Part shown: positions 52,701 through 61,100 of the stretch, piece after piece
Layout of the letters: every line of letters begins with the position of its first letter
How positions within the stretch are numbered: position 1 is the first letter of the stretch
DNA from: Casuarius casuarius
Lineage: Eukaryota > Chordata > Aves > Casuariiformes > Casuariidae
Length of the DNA: 64,000 nt
NCBI GenBank assembly: GCA_003342895.1
Contig: PTFA01000087.1
Coordinates: 2,380,708-2,444,707, forward strand
Direction: 5' to 3'
Notes under the pieces: generated by a model
Database searches by the model: none
Seen by the model: the letters and a program-made list of their open reading frames with translations, nothing else
Told to the model about the DNA's origin: nothing
Program-made: the position numbers and the translations under genes

Positions 52701-53294
52701 TTTATCGATGTCATTTTTTCCTTGTATGTAGCTGCAATATAACTAACGAAACAATAGGAAAATATCTGTTGTGAATACAGGCTTGGCATTCAAACAGCTA
52801 TTTACATCAATAAGCAAGTGCACAATGCTAACAAACAGTATTAAGACTGTGGAAAGTATCATCCTTGTAAAATCTTTTTAATACCACCGCTTGTTGTTTG
52901 TTTCTTTTTTCAATACATAAATATCAAGTTATGCTAGTGGAGTGATCTTTCTCCCATCCTTGAAAAAAGTACTCATACTTTCCAAATGGACTGATTTTGT
53001 ATCATTATAGCAATTAGTATTAGAAAGGCAGCAAAACAGTGTTCTTTGAATTCTTTTTGACTGGCCCATCAAATACCACATTGACAAGGCAATAACAATT
53101 CAGAAGGCTGTGCTAGAGCAGTAACAAAACTGTAATACTTACATTTGCACATGTGGGGGCTGAAAACGTCCCTGGTTAATGTTGTAGAACGTGAAAGCCT
53201 GTGTGGGGTTTGAGCTGTACTCATCCACTTCAATTATGAGTCTACTGTGCTGATGCCTTCTAGCTGCCATAATGTGCGACTGGGCGAAAGCCAT
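5804..53294 (-). CDS. MPPED1: MPPED1, metallophosphoesterase domain-containing protein 1 (six coding exons, complete)
   Basis: The CDS is the complement of 5804-5922, 9536-9649, 14262-14377, 33081-33306, 47752-47933 and 53143-53294. Together they give 909 nt and 302 residues plus TGA. Every junction is GT-AG and keeps frame. Metallophosphoesterase motifs appear in order: SDTHSRTD (about 72-79), HAGDFTELG (91-99), AGNHELTFD (123-131), THGPP (220-224) and FGHIHEG (258-264). These supply the Asp, His and Asn ligands of a two-metal site. From recall of the family, MPPED2 has Gly where this protein has His260; that His and stretches such as HDAPKPPGYTRF and FDQEFMADLIKQDFYYFP identify MPPED1 and not MPPED2. 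The family belongs to the class III cyclic-nucleotide phosphodiesterase-like group, and MPPED1 is known mainly as a brain transcript; its physiological substrate is unsettled. No signal peptide or membrane segment is visible, so a cytosolic location is likely. I recall human MPPED1 as 326 residues; this copy starts at the Met corresponding to about human residue 25. No disabling change was seen. Confidence 0.97.
7529..8203 (-). CDS. Unidentified 224-codon open frame inside MPPED1 intron 5
   Basis: This is the longest open frame in the window outside the joined MPPED1 exons. It runs from an ATG at 8201-8203, immediately preceded by an in-frame TGA, to a TGA at 7529-7531. The translation has mixed, protein-like composition: a basic Ser-rich start (RGSKQRVSKPRSFRQ), a middle with several Cys, a charged IQEEELRRRD stretch, and an end reading AYFSQHLHEVMAKETLLAL. 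I see no transmembrane segment, signal peptide or known motif. It lies on the same strand as MPPED1, between exons 5 and 6. A strong splice donor at 8161 falls inside it, about 14 codons from the start. It could be an alternative terminal exon, a decayed retrocopy fragment, a nested gene exon, or chance. I do not recognise the family and assign no function. Confidence 0.3.
   Translation of the reverse strand: MQFKFIVLSEIIGQVSLRGSKQRVSKPRSFRQVNTIPSAKTKPSFGSREKRMAPPQNGKWSELMQFGTVGMRVQKEGTLCVNYHDLEKTNGEVHSLFCSGMLNLCRGEFPLQTACANEAALCSGNAGYEQMSSSLTEQSYICSSHLLNIQEEELRRRDVSSLSPLCTAVSAKKSTSTPGLAAVGPPVEVTSSTAGLQLPFCIAYFSQHLHEVMAKETLLALGEE
8162..8237 (-). other. Exon-like segment with good splice sites in intron 5
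   Basis: On the minus strand a pyrimidine-rich tract ending ccccttgccgtgacag precedes 8237, and CAG|gtgagt follows 8162, so 76 nt are bounded by near-consensus sites. One frame is open throughout. If joined to MPPED1 exon 5, the frame would read A-IFEDPYTGAGECSS and reach a stop at the last full codon of the segment, replacing the normal C-terminus. It may be a cassette exon, a cryptic exon or a decoy. No expression evidence is available. Confidence 0.3.
8592..8592. other. Ambiguous base
   Basis: A single n in intron 5; an assembly or consensus uncertainty. Confidence 1.
9095..9245 (+). repeat. MIR-like repeat fragment
   Basis: Reads TCCATTTTACAAATGCAGAA, then ACTGAGACACAGAGAGCTTA and GAGTCACACAGAGATTCAGC, matching the conserved core of MIR-type elements (ATTTTACAGATGAGGAAACTG ... 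AGGTCACACAGC). Confidence 0.65.
9285..9370 (+). repeat. Second MIR-like repeat fragment
   Basis: CACCCTATTTTATAGATGTG followed by GAAACTGAAAGAGAGGCTGAG again matches the MIR core. It lies about 40 bp after the previous fragment in the same orientation, so it is a neighbouring copy or a duplication. Confidence 0.5.
9536..9649 (-). CDS. MPPED1: MPPED1 coding exon 5 (GHxH motif)
   Basis: This exon is too short to show as a long open frame but is clear on translation. It encodes FLDWVPKKMQRVGCVELLN, then TVQRRIQPRLHVFGHIHEG (residues 226-264). The acceptor is cttttctaaag. The donor, gttaga, is weaker than the others because T replaces purine at +3. His260 and His262 form the GHxH block. His260 is the position where MPPED2 carries Gly, a change reported to weaken metal affinity, so this exon is the best paralogue discriminator. 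Exon 6 joins with a split Gly codon. Confidence 0.95.
10015..10110. repeat. Possible ancient repeat fragment
   Basis: Contains CAGGCATCTAAATCAACATT and TAGCTGCTTAAAGCTAGTCC, similar in order to the GGCACCTAAATCCATATTTAGG repeat of sauropsids. Weak. Confidence 0.3.
11738..11753. repeat. Poly-A tract
   Basis: Sixteen A residues in a row in intron 4. No retroposon body was recognised beside it. Confidence 0.9.
14262..14377 (-). CDS. MPPED1: MPPED1 coding exon 4 (THGPP motif)
   Basis: The acceptor is ctctcttggcag and the donor gtaaga. The exon encodes residues 187-226: QPWFYGWGFNLPRGQALLEKW and then NLIPDGIDILITHGPPLG. His221 of THGPP is the expected metal-ligand histidine. The change to DGID from EGVD (human, as recalled) is conservative. 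Reading past the donor gives KKML and a short tail before a stop, which is intron read-through and not a real C-terminus. Confidence 0.96.
16620..17150. promoter_or_regulatory. CpG-rich patch in intron 3 (weak CpG island)
   Basis: Hand counting gives roughly one CpG per 16 bp over about 500 bp in a genome region where CpG is otherwise rare, with GC slightly above half. The densest part is about 16900-17110. This suggests low germline methylation and a possible internal promoter or enhancer. No start-site motif can be assigned. Confidence 0.4.
18107..18128. promoter_or_regulatory. X-box-like RFX site with inverted repeat
   Basis: GTTGCTATGACAAC (18107-18120) fits the RFX X-box palindrome with one mismatch in the second half-site. 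TTGCTATG (18108-18115) is repeated exactly in inverse as CATAGCAA (18121-18128). Function is inferred from the motif alone. Confidence 0.3.
22735..22830. repeat. Ancient repeat fragment, palindromic type
   Basis: GATTCTCACCAGGTGTAAATG ... CCAATTTACTCCAGCTGAGA resembles a widespread sauropsid repeat whose two halves are nearly inverted (GTTACACTGGTGTAAAT / GATTTACACCAG forms). It is diverged. Confidence 0.4.
23879..23925. repeat. Polypurine (GA-rich) tract
   Basis: Repeats of AGAGAAGAGGAAGAG, all purine on the plus strand over about 45 nt, in intron 3. Confidence 0.9.
26112..26184. repeat. CA/CG-rich simple sequence
   Basis: Interrupted CA repeats with CG steps (CACGCGCGCACAAACACACA region), in intron 3. 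Confidence 0.85.
28638..28830 (-). mobile_element. CR1 LINE 3' tail, inverted
   Basis: The plus strand reads the reverse complement of a CR1 3' end, with GGGGACCTCTGGAGATCTC, then TAGTCTAACCTCCCAGTCC and later GTCTTGAAAACACCTAAGGTGG. This is the usual 5'-truncated form of CR1, about 190 bp, in intron 3 and in the same orientation as MPPED1. Confidence 0.8.
31432..32130 (+). mobile_element. CR1/L3-like LINE fragment, reverse-transcriptase region, decayed
   Basis: It starts with sequence like the LINE RT block around TCATGAAGAACAGGTCATGCC. Near 31660-31720 it translates as ALIYLVFNETFGTL, which corresponds to the RT motif A block usually read as YLDFSKAFDT; the catalytic Asp is replaced by Val. 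Near 31850-31920 SGIPQRLILGLIPSNIF corresponds to the SGVPQGSVLGP block. Near 32065-32120 FNVEKCRIISSGK corresponds to the KCKVLHLGK block. The many substitutions indicate an old, inactive copy. Confidence 0.7.
33081..33306 (-). CDS. MPPED1: MPPED1 coding exon 3 (GNHE motif)
   Basis: The acceptor is actattttag and the donor gtaagc. The exon encodes residues 112-187, from SLPYEYKIVIAGNHE to GFRIYGSPW (Trp187 split). It holds the GNHE block, where Asn125 and His126 act in metal binding and general acid catalysis in this superfamily. Next comes the acidic and aromatic stretch DFYYFPSVSKLKPES, then the YLQDSEVTVRG strand that leads to the next core motif. The DFYYFP run is an MPPED1-type signature; from recall MPPED2 has DYYRFP here. 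Confidence 0.97.
34741..34782. repeat. (CA)n microsatellite
   Basis: About 21 CA units with one CG interruption near the start, in intron 2. Confidence 0.95.
36130..37685 (+). mobile_element. CR1 LINE copy, internally deleted (ORF1 tail, endonuclease piece, 3' end)
   Basis: Three parts appear in CR1 order. 36130-36277 encodes the end of ORF1: FYDPGTLFEEKGLLSRYGIHL, then a decayed VRR ending and a TAA; this matches the esterase-like GIHLT block of CR1 ORF1. 36373-36810 matches the start of the ORF2 endonuclease in broken frames, including VALYAKGWLERTELSLEEV and a block like GDFNHPDICW near 36783-36812. 36826-37685 matches the reverse-transcriptase C-terminal tail (LHRLEKWTDRN) and the 3' region, ending in the typical TTGGACTAGATGACCTCC-type terminus. 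The reverse-transcriptase core is missing. Stops and frameshifts show that it is dead. It is antisense to MPPED1, in intron 2. Confidence 0.85.
40567..40634. repeat. Alternating purine-pyrimidine microsatellite (GCAT / CG / CA)
   Basis: GCATGCATGCACGTG, then a short C run, then (CG)5 running into (CA)n, then another CGCATG and (CA)n. In intron 2. Confidence 0.9.
41290..41480 (+). repeat. L2/MIR-like ancient repeat fragment
   Basis: Contains the order typical of this group: a GTATAGTGCTTTGCAATAGG-like block, CAAAGTGCTGTACTGAGG, then ATCATTTTTACGATTTTACA and a decayed GAGGC..GTCAAATCTGAAG tail. It is diverged and in intron 2. Confidence 0.6.
43960..44995 (+). mobile_element. CR1/L3-like LINE 3' end, old
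   Basis: Nucleotide similarity to the ancient CR1/L3-type 3' region found in birds, turtles and crocodilians. Recognisable blocks: GAGTGATGGGTTCTGAAC (about 44017), TGTGTGCAGTTCTGGTCTGC (about 44213), a CCTATAAAATC block (about 44380), TTGTGGAACTCTTTGCCAC (about 44513), and a tail resembling ...GCTGGTACTGGCCTTCCTATG at about 44971-44990. It is highly diverged and non-coding now. Confidence 0.75.
46765..46789 (+). repeat. G-run cluster, potential G-quadruplex
   Basis: Three G5 runs separated by single T, then a five-base loop and G3. This meets the usual four-tract quadruplex pattern on the plus strand, the template strand for MPPED1, in intron 2. Confidence 0.75.
47752..47933 (-). CDS. MPPED1: MPPED1 coding exon 2 (first metal-binding motifs)
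   Basis: The acceptor is cttacag before 47933 and the donor gtaggt follows 47752. The exon completes Met51 and runs from VDPVPHDAPKPPGYTRF to NEWLG (residue 112, split). It holds the first two metallophosphoesterase blocks: SDTHSRTD, where Asp73 and His75 are expected metal ligands, and HAGDFTELG, where Asp94 is the expected bridging ligand. The segment is nearly identical to the mammalian protein as I recall it, which fits strong purifying selection. Confidence 0.97.
49050..49215 (+). repeat. Possible MIR-like fragment
   Basis: GAATTTATAGATGGGTAAAC followed by a decayed TTCACAAGACTAGAGAGTCAG block resembles a worn MIR core. Weak similarity; low confidence. Confidence 0.35.
49540..49594. repeat. 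Three copies of an 11-bp direct repeat
   Basis: GTACATGCTAG occurs at 49540-49550, 49557-49567 and 49584-49594. In intron 1. Confidence 0.9.
49945..49978. repeat. 17-bp tandem repeat, two copies
   Basis: Units 49945-49961 and 49962-49978 differ at three positions, all transitions. They sit at the edge of a GC-richer block in intron 1. Confidence 0.85.
53143..53294 (-). CDS. MPPED1: MPPED1 coding exon 1 (start codon, residues 1-51)
   Basis: This exon encodes the N-terminal tail, starting MAFAQSHIMAARRHQHSR and ending in NINQGRFQPPHVQ plus the first two bases of Met51. The donor is gtaagt immediately after 53143. The ATG is at 53292-53294. Reading upstream in frame, a TGA is met 12 codons before the ATG, so translation of this exon must begin here, or at Met9 if the first AUG is skipped. 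The segment is basic (RRHQHSR) and precedes the acidic EVDEYSSNP stretch shared by MPPED1 and MPPED2. Confidence 0.95.
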
Positions 53295-53344
53295 GCTTGC
53301 ACTGAGTAGTTCTGCTTTTTCAGGCGATCATATCTGCTATCTTC
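53295..53344 (-). other. MPPED1: Probable 5' UTR part of the first coding exon, with splice acceptor
   Basis: On the minus strand, a pyrimidine-rich run ending in ctgtcgatgtag sits at about 53345-53365 and would make 53344 the first exon base. The 50 nt before the ATG carry an in-frame TGA followed by codons for SPEKAELLSAS. That string weakly resembles the human N-terminal extension around VLKAEALAL, so an ancestral longer N-terminus may lie here, closed by a stop in this species. The acceptor is inferred from sequence only. The upstream non-coding exon it would join was not found in the window. Confidence 0.5.
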
Positions 53345-54664
53345 CTACATCGACAGAAGAAGACCATGACATCTCCTTACCTAATCAGCACACTCCCCCT
53401 TCGAAAACCTAAAAGTAGATTGAAGAGATGGAGCATAACTGTTTGACAGTTAATCTGTTTGGGATTTGCTTTATTTAATGTCAGATGAAGATTAAGGGGG
53501 GATATGGAGGGAGGAAGACATACAGCTCAAAGAACTCATTACAAACCTTTCCAACTCAGCAATTTGATGAATATACTTGAGTTAGGGGTGGGAGGTGGGA
53601 GGGGAAGCAAACTTGAAAAGGAACGCAGAGGGTAACTTGTTCAAATAGTTCAAACAGTTCAAACACTTAATACAAATCTAAAACACAAGGCAGTCATTCT
53701 TCAGAATGGTGTGTCAAATTATAATGTTTTGTCAACACAATCATTTACTGTATCTTTTCTTTGATTGCATTGCTGAATGTTTATAGATATGTACCTTCAA
53801 AGGAAAAAAACAAACAAACCTGACACACAGTACCCATCTGTAGATGACTAAAATGCAAGTCAGTTAAAAAGAATCAATTTAACCAATTCTTCAGAAAGTC
53901 TGCGCCATTCATTAAGGGCTGTATTGTGAGTGGTTTTTCTTTACATCCTAAGAAACAGAGCAAACTTGGCCTTCCATGCACATGTCACTACTTGCTCCTG
54001 GTTTTTAATATCAATGAAAAAACTCCTGATACAGACGTGATGGATTCTCCCCATCACACACATCCTCTTCTCAGACAGCAGTGGCCCCAAATTCCAGATT
54101 CACTGGCAAAGAAAGTGATTTGAGAGCTAACACACAGATAAACGGTATTAAATATAAAAAAGTAAAATCAAGATAGGTTTCATGTTTGGGAATAAATTTT
54201 CCCCAAAGGTTATACAAGTCAAGAACAACGGCACTGCAAACAGGGTAAGAAACTGAAACCTACTGCAATGCAAAGAGTATCCCCTAGAAACATCAGAAAG
54301 CAATTTAAATGTGATTTTTACTTTTATTTCCCAGTTTTAATAAAAAACGGATTATAAGCAATAAGGTTGGGTATTTTTACAGTATAATTTTGCATCTCTT
54401 CTAAAAGTTGTCTAACTTAAATATTTACTTTCATGCTAGCAAGTGCTCTTTTCTTCTGCCCAATATAAATAATCTGCTTTAAAAGTAATCTATTTAACCA
54501 AAAACCACGCTAGAATGCAGTGATTCAATGAATATGTGCAGCTTCTGGAAAGCAGGACTGCAGGTTTCTTCATGCGACCTTGCCAAAGTACCTTAGTGCC
54601 ATTCTGATGGTACCAAGAGTGATGGATGAGGAAGGTCTTCATAGTCACACAAATTTTTAAAGCT

Positions 54665-54780
54665 ATTTATAGATATGTAGGTCCAGTTCAGTTCTAGTGG
54701 GAGTCAAGCACCTAGGCACTTTCAAAAATCTGAGCTTCAGTCCTTTGCCTAACTACTAAAGGTATTAAGTGCTCCTAGAA
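54665..54780. repeat. Ancient sauropsid interspersed repeat fragment
   Basis: The order of blocks CTAGTGGGAGTCAAGCACCT, AGGCACTTTCAAAAATCTGA and TTTGCCTAACTACTAAAGG resembles a common turtle/crocodile/bird repeat (GGAATTAGGCACCTAAATACCTTTGAAAATC type). I do not know its formal name. Confidence 0.45.
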
Positions 54781-57700
54781 GTGGTGGTGTATTTTTGTTT
54801 CGAGAAATCTTGTCCTTTATAAAACCAGAATGAGAGATTCAGCTCATTTTACTTGCTGAATGGCTGTAAATTGATGACAACTCGCTATCACTAACAACCT
54901 GCAGGAAAACAGTCTGAGAATAAAAGAGCAGATTCCTTCAAGTCCTCCCAAAGAAATGATTGGTAAGGAAATGCTAGAATAACAGGAAGAAAATTTTGGA
55001 TTTTAAACGCTCTCAGATGCTGCGTTCAGGCTAAGAAGCAGCAAAATGGAATGAGCTAGAGCAGAGGGAAGGAAGGGAGGCATGATCCTTGTAAGAATAA
55101 TCAAGTACAAATTGCTGCATTTATGAAATAAGAAATTAAGATGGCAGATGTGAGGAACCCTCCCCGAGGAGCTTCCTGCATAAAATGATGCATTTTTAAA
55201 GAAGTTTGTATGAGCAAGGTCAGAGATTTTATAGGGGGCAAGCTGTTCTAAGTGAACCTACTTCTGTTTGAAAGAAACTATTAAAACTGGTGACTTCTAG
55301 AAATATTCTACAGTATGATTAACAATTTGTGATTCTACAGCTCTATATGGGGCCATCAAACTACCTGAAAACAACTGCCTGTGTTTTATAATTCAAGGAC
55401 TATGTCCATTTTACACACAACTGAACTGCTGTTACAAGGATTTAGGCACTGCCCAATAAGACCTAGAATCTTCCATTGGGCTTAGTAAGTTACCAGTGCT
55501 TACAACAGCTGAGAACATGACTTTGGTCAGCCTACTGTTTGGGTCCTATCTTTTATGACTTCTCTCAAGTTATACATCAAACCTATTGCAGAAACAGCGG
55601 ATGTATTCAGGTATCCCAATATCCATGTTCATGCTCTGCTTCCTCTTTCGGGGTAAGTGGAAAACAGCACTTACCAACACAAGCTAACTCACAGTCCTTT
55701 CAGAACCATTCTTCCACTTAGTTTGCAAACAGAAACAAACCACAGCAAGTATGCCGCTGATGTACCATTTAGTGTTGAAGAGTCCTTGTAAGTGAGGAAT
55801 CTCTCCTTGCACATGGGAGAGTGTGTGAATCACAGCATTAGGCCAGCCTGTGAGGATGCCAGCCACAGACATTCAGCAAGAAGTTCACCATATAAACATG
55901 TGGGAAACAGGAAGCCAACATGTCTCACTTGAGGTAAGAAAAAGAAAAGATGCTGCAGCACTGCTGAGCCTTCTGCCAAATGACAGTCACACGATGTCGA
56001 CCCTGGACACACAAAAAGCATTCAAGACAGGAGAAAAAAACAAAGAGCCAGCTCCTGCCATAAAAATAGAATAAATAGCAATCACATAAACAGCTCGTGC
56101 TAGACAAAAATCAGAATACTGTAACATACATAATCAGTAAGCATAATTCAGTAGGGAGTTTTATTCAAGCTCATTTCAGAAACATACACAGATGTCTTTG
56201 AACCTTACCTTTCAGTCTAGGGTTGCCTTCCTGCATAAACGGTTGGCTCACTACTAACATTCTTGGTGTTCGACAGAACAAGCTGTCTCTTTCCAGCTTG
56301 ACTGATAACCAGACTGACACCCATTATTCTCCTCTTTCCAATTGTCCCCAAAATTATAACTTTTTCTTTCTTTTAATAATCTGAAAATTCTTCCTCTCCC
56401 AAACCAGAGTGTGAAATGCAGCAGGGAAATAATTACCTGCTGCTATAGCATGCAAGTTTTAAAATTATATGCCCAACATTACCAACACAGAGCATTACGA
56501 CTCAAATCCCCACAGCAACAACATGCTAACCACCCTCTTCCCCCAGACTTATGGAGCTGCGGGATGTCTGCCAGGGAAAAACAGAGAAATGTAAAAAGGA
56601 CTGCAAGAACATGAATACTAAAATAAATATCACAAACCTGGCTGTTAGAATCACAGACTGAGAAAAAGCTATTAAATCAGCTAAGCCATCTTCTTACTGA
56701 TGTCAGGAATGTTCTCCGTACATTATTTTTCTGTTGCTTTCTCTAGTCTGTGTTCAAATGTCCAGAGCCCTGATCCACAGTCCACCATAAAAAACAGACA
56801 CTGTTCCGCTATCTTCAGTAGGCTTTGGATCAGGCCATAAAGTATCTGGATTATGCCATCTCTCCTCACGAATTACCAGACTAGGCAGGTGGCTGAACTC
56901 AGGCATATATTTAATTCCTCAAATAAATCATTGTATGAAGATTTCCTGACCTTTTCAGCCTGAAATTTCCCTTACTTAATTTTAAATTATCTCAAAGCCT
57001 TCTTGTATAGCTGCCATAATTATTTCCCTCTGTTTTACACGAATTCTCCAGCCTTTTTATGTATATTGTTTCTGATTTTTTTTCCATTTCAAGCCAACAT
57101 TTTACTTTAATCTCACTTCCTTGCTCCCAGATTCTGTTTTCTGCTCATCCTACAGTTCACTCCCTTGCCCATTGTCTCTCACCGTATCTTACTCCATTAT
57201 CTCCGCTGTTCCCTTCATCATCTCTTCTTTGTCTCAAACCTAGGAATAATACTGAGAATTTCTGACAATTATTCCGGCAAAAGAAAATAAACACCTAGAC
57301 TTGAAAATACCATGGCTCAAGCAGATGTCACCTGAAATAACAGTTAAACCAAGACAAAATAATGACGACAATGATGATAATATAACAATACAAAGAAGTT
57401 ACAAATAAAAAGAGAAAACTGCAAAGGAGACACCTCTTGAGCAATGACCTTTCCAAGCTTACGAAAAAACTGTGAGGGCAAGAAGCCTAACCTGGCTAGA
57501 GCACACCATGGCAAGAGTTGAAGAGAAACAATTGCACAAATAATTGTGAGATAACAAGAGGAAAGAAGAGAAGGCTGGTACTAGATCAGTGGCAAAGATG
57601 TAGCTACAGAAAAGATGCGAGTTTTCACAGACTCTGATGAGCTGGGATTTGGGGATGCAATGGAGAAATGAAATGTAATAGTAAAAAAAAGATGTTTTCA

Positions 57701-58151
57701 TGCAACTATAAATCATCAAAGCTGTATTTTTTCAGGAAAAGCCAGTGACACAGCAGCAGTAAAATACTTTAAAGAAGAGTGTGATAGTTTGTTACAGATG
57801 ACATAGTCATACATTCACTTCTTGTGCAAACCATGTTAACAAGAAACCCTACTCAGAGCTTGGTCAAGAGTTCAGGTCTTCCCCTATACTGAGGAAAAAC
57901 TGCTCTTTGTGAGTTTGTCAGCTCATCCTTTATATGGAGAAGTAGATCCTTTATTTAAACAAACAAAAATGCCACACTGTTTTCTGCAGGAATGGTCCCA
58001 GTTGTTATAGTAACATTCCTATAACCTCTAGTGCAACTTCGTTATCGCAAACTACTACTTTTTTGTTTTAAACCCACCCAAAAAAAGGTGTTATGGACTG
58101 CCCAGCAATAAGGGAATATACTGGAACCAGTAAAGCAATTACTTACTGTAA

Positions 58152-58199
58152 GAAATAGGCTAAAAACTCTAATGCGAAATAGGCTAAAAACTCTAATGC
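58152..58199. repeat. Perfect 24-bp tandem duplication
   Basis: Two identical 24-bp units (58152-58175 and 58176-58199) beginning GAAATAGGCT. Identity is exact in otherwise unique sequence, so the duplication is recent. Confidence 0.95.
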
Positions 58200-61100
58200 G
58201 TTTTTGCTGTCTAAAATACATGTTTCACATACTCCAGCTAGAAACCAATCAATAGAATTAGTTTGCTATCTTCAGTTCTGCCATCAGGAAATGAACACTG
58301 AAATAATCCTAAAAAGGCAATATTCTGTGGGAATGGATGAGCCAGGCAAATCGTTCTGCAGCTGAAAGCTTTTCCAAAGGGATACACTCTCCTCTTTCTC
58401 CTCTTCATTTTCTGAAAGAAACAGAATGCAAATCCTGGCAAACCACATCCACCGAGTCTTCCCTTAGCAGACTGCTTTGGATTCACTTGACAGTGAGGCA
58501 TCCGAATGCTCTTAACATACTTGTGGACTTTAAATGGAAGGCAGCATAATCAAATGTGATCAAGACACTTGCAGATATTAAGGTTGATCGTGCATACTTC
58601 TACTGATAGAATCATTAGGCTTTCTAAAGGAATACGATTTGTCATAGAAACATTTCCAATTGCATTTTAAAAAATAAATAAATAAAACTGCAGTGTATAG
58701 CACTGTAATATACACTTATAAGCCTACTTTTGCCAAAGCAAATGCTTTATGTACCTGCAATTAGTGTCAATGGGAATTAAAAAAGAGTGTTAAAAAAAAC
58801 CAACAGACTCCTTGAGGATATCTGAATTATAATCTATGGTGTCATTTAAGGTGTTTATCACCCTTACAAACTTCCCGGAGTTCTACATTATGAATTTAAT
58901 GATCGACAAAATCCTGCTTGGAAACCTAACCCTACTTAAGCTACAGAAGCAGTACTGCATTTGAGATTGTTAGTTTTTCTAAATGTCAGTTTAGCTCTGG
59001 TGAAATGTGCCAGGGTGACAGCCTTCAAGCCTGAAGTCCTCTATCCACAGAACAGACATAGCACACACAGAGGGCCTGGCACACACATTAGATCTGGCAT
59101 ATTTCCCTGGGCTGCCTTTGTGTCTCAGACCTAATCTAGAGAAAACATTATTGAAGGGCAGCTCCAACTCCATACCCACACATTCTAAGAAATCTCTGTT
59201 TTTAAGCAGCAAATAAATGTACGAATTAGGGTGAGTTTTGTAATGCAGATTTATCTCCACCAAAAACTGGAATGCACTCACCAATTCATTCAGTGAGTGC
59301 CATGAGATGGCAAAATATATTGCACCATCTGCTTCTCAGGGCACAACATGTAGCTATACTGCTATACAAGTTTGTCAAGTTGTTTTAAGGTCAAAAATCT
59401 GAATAAAACCTTTACAAATGCCTCTTTACAATGGTTCTTACATTGGATTTCACAATTCTCATCTGGTAGCAAGAGCGCATATGCTTCACTATGCTATAAA
59501 GCTTCATTTTCAAAAACCTTTGTTTCAGGTATATCTTTAATTGACACAGATCTTAAGCATCCTGTTTCTCAGTTTCAGCTCTCCTTAGTGGATTCTGCTT
59601 AAAGGAGTCATATCATCACCATGATTTATTAAGGGGACCCTTTGGAGGGTCTTTTTAAAACATACATGTCTGAGCATTTTTTTGTGTTAATGAATCTGAT
59701 TTTGTTAACCTTTATCAGTTTATCAGTTAAATAATAGTGCTACGGCCCTATCTTTTCTGTCAGAAAGTCTGAGCTATTCCCATTCATATACCAAAACCAC
59801 TGGGCATAATTCTGCGTTATTTGTATGCCTCAAAATCCTACTGACTTCAATGAGAAGAAATGCAAGATCTATCCTCTTCTGATTAGGAACTTCTATTTCT
59901 CCTATCAGTGAACACTTCAGTGCCCCATCGGATATATCACAGATTTGCTACTGCAGATCTACAGGGTACCGAGCAAGCTCTGTTTTGTAATGTGAAAAAA
60001 ATTAGAGACTTAAATAAGACTTCTTATTTCTCTGTAATTATAATTACCTTAACCCACATTAGAAAACAACAACAAAATCCCCTAAGTTATTTCTCATCAA
60101 GGTAAAACACACATCATTGTTCTCCCTTGCTGATTATAATGACCTGTCAAATATGTTATGACAAAATTCTTCGCTGAAGTTAATTTTTTCTTCAAATTAG
60201 TTTTCCTCCATTGCTCTCAAATATAAGTATTATACATGTTTCTCTCGTTACTTTATTTATAAAGAACACTAACATACTTGTTGGCTTAAACTGTCATAAA
60301 AAGATTATACAGAAATGGCAAGTAGTATAGAAGGGAAACGAGATAAATAAACTGTCTTTTGGAACTACGCCCTTAAATTCGCTTCTGTGGAGTTCCCTCA
60401 GCAGATATATTTTACCTACTATATGCCAAAGTTCTGACCAGGCATCCGGAAAAACAGATAGATGAATGAATTCAGAAAACACTAAAATTACAACAATTTG
60501 CCTCTGAAATCTAATTCAGTATTGATTTAAAGGAGGTACCACTTAGAAACTTTTCTAGCTGGTCCCATTTTGAATTATGATTGTATGATTTTAAATCACT
60601 TTTTCTATTTTCCCTACCTAGTTTCCCAAAACTACAGTAACTGAATCTTCTCTTTACGGAGACATAATTTTATTTTGAATTATCAGTAGTACCATTTTCT
60701 AAATCAAGTCCTCATCCATACGTATAACTGTTCATTTATTCAATTCAAAAAATAAACACAATCTAACAATATTTGTTTTCACCTTAAACTTCCATTTTAC
60801 AATATAACCAATATATTTTTAGATTTAAATCTGCAATACTTTAAGATGTAAAAATAGACTGAGTACTTTTCAAGGCTAAATGCTTTATTGTAATCCTACA
60901 TACGATCTTGCCTGAATGTATAAAACACTGTATTTGGAAAAAATATTTAAATGGATACATTTTTCTTAGGTAAAACCAAGTCTCTTCCCTCAAAAATATA
61001 CTGTTTGGCTCAATATTACCTGAATTTATCCCCAAGTACCTGCGGAGGTAGCTAATCTATTTAAGTAATTACCTCTAGGGAAGGAAATTTTAAATAAATA

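Larger units (their letters stand above)
47934..53142 (-). other. MPPED1: MPPED1 intron 1 (between coding exons 1 and 2)
   Basis: About 5.2 kb. It contains a possible MIR-like fragment near 49050-49215, short repeats at 49540-49594 and 49945-49978, and a GC-richer block at 49620-49980 of unknown nature. The rest is AT-rich with nothing recognised. Confidence 0.9.
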
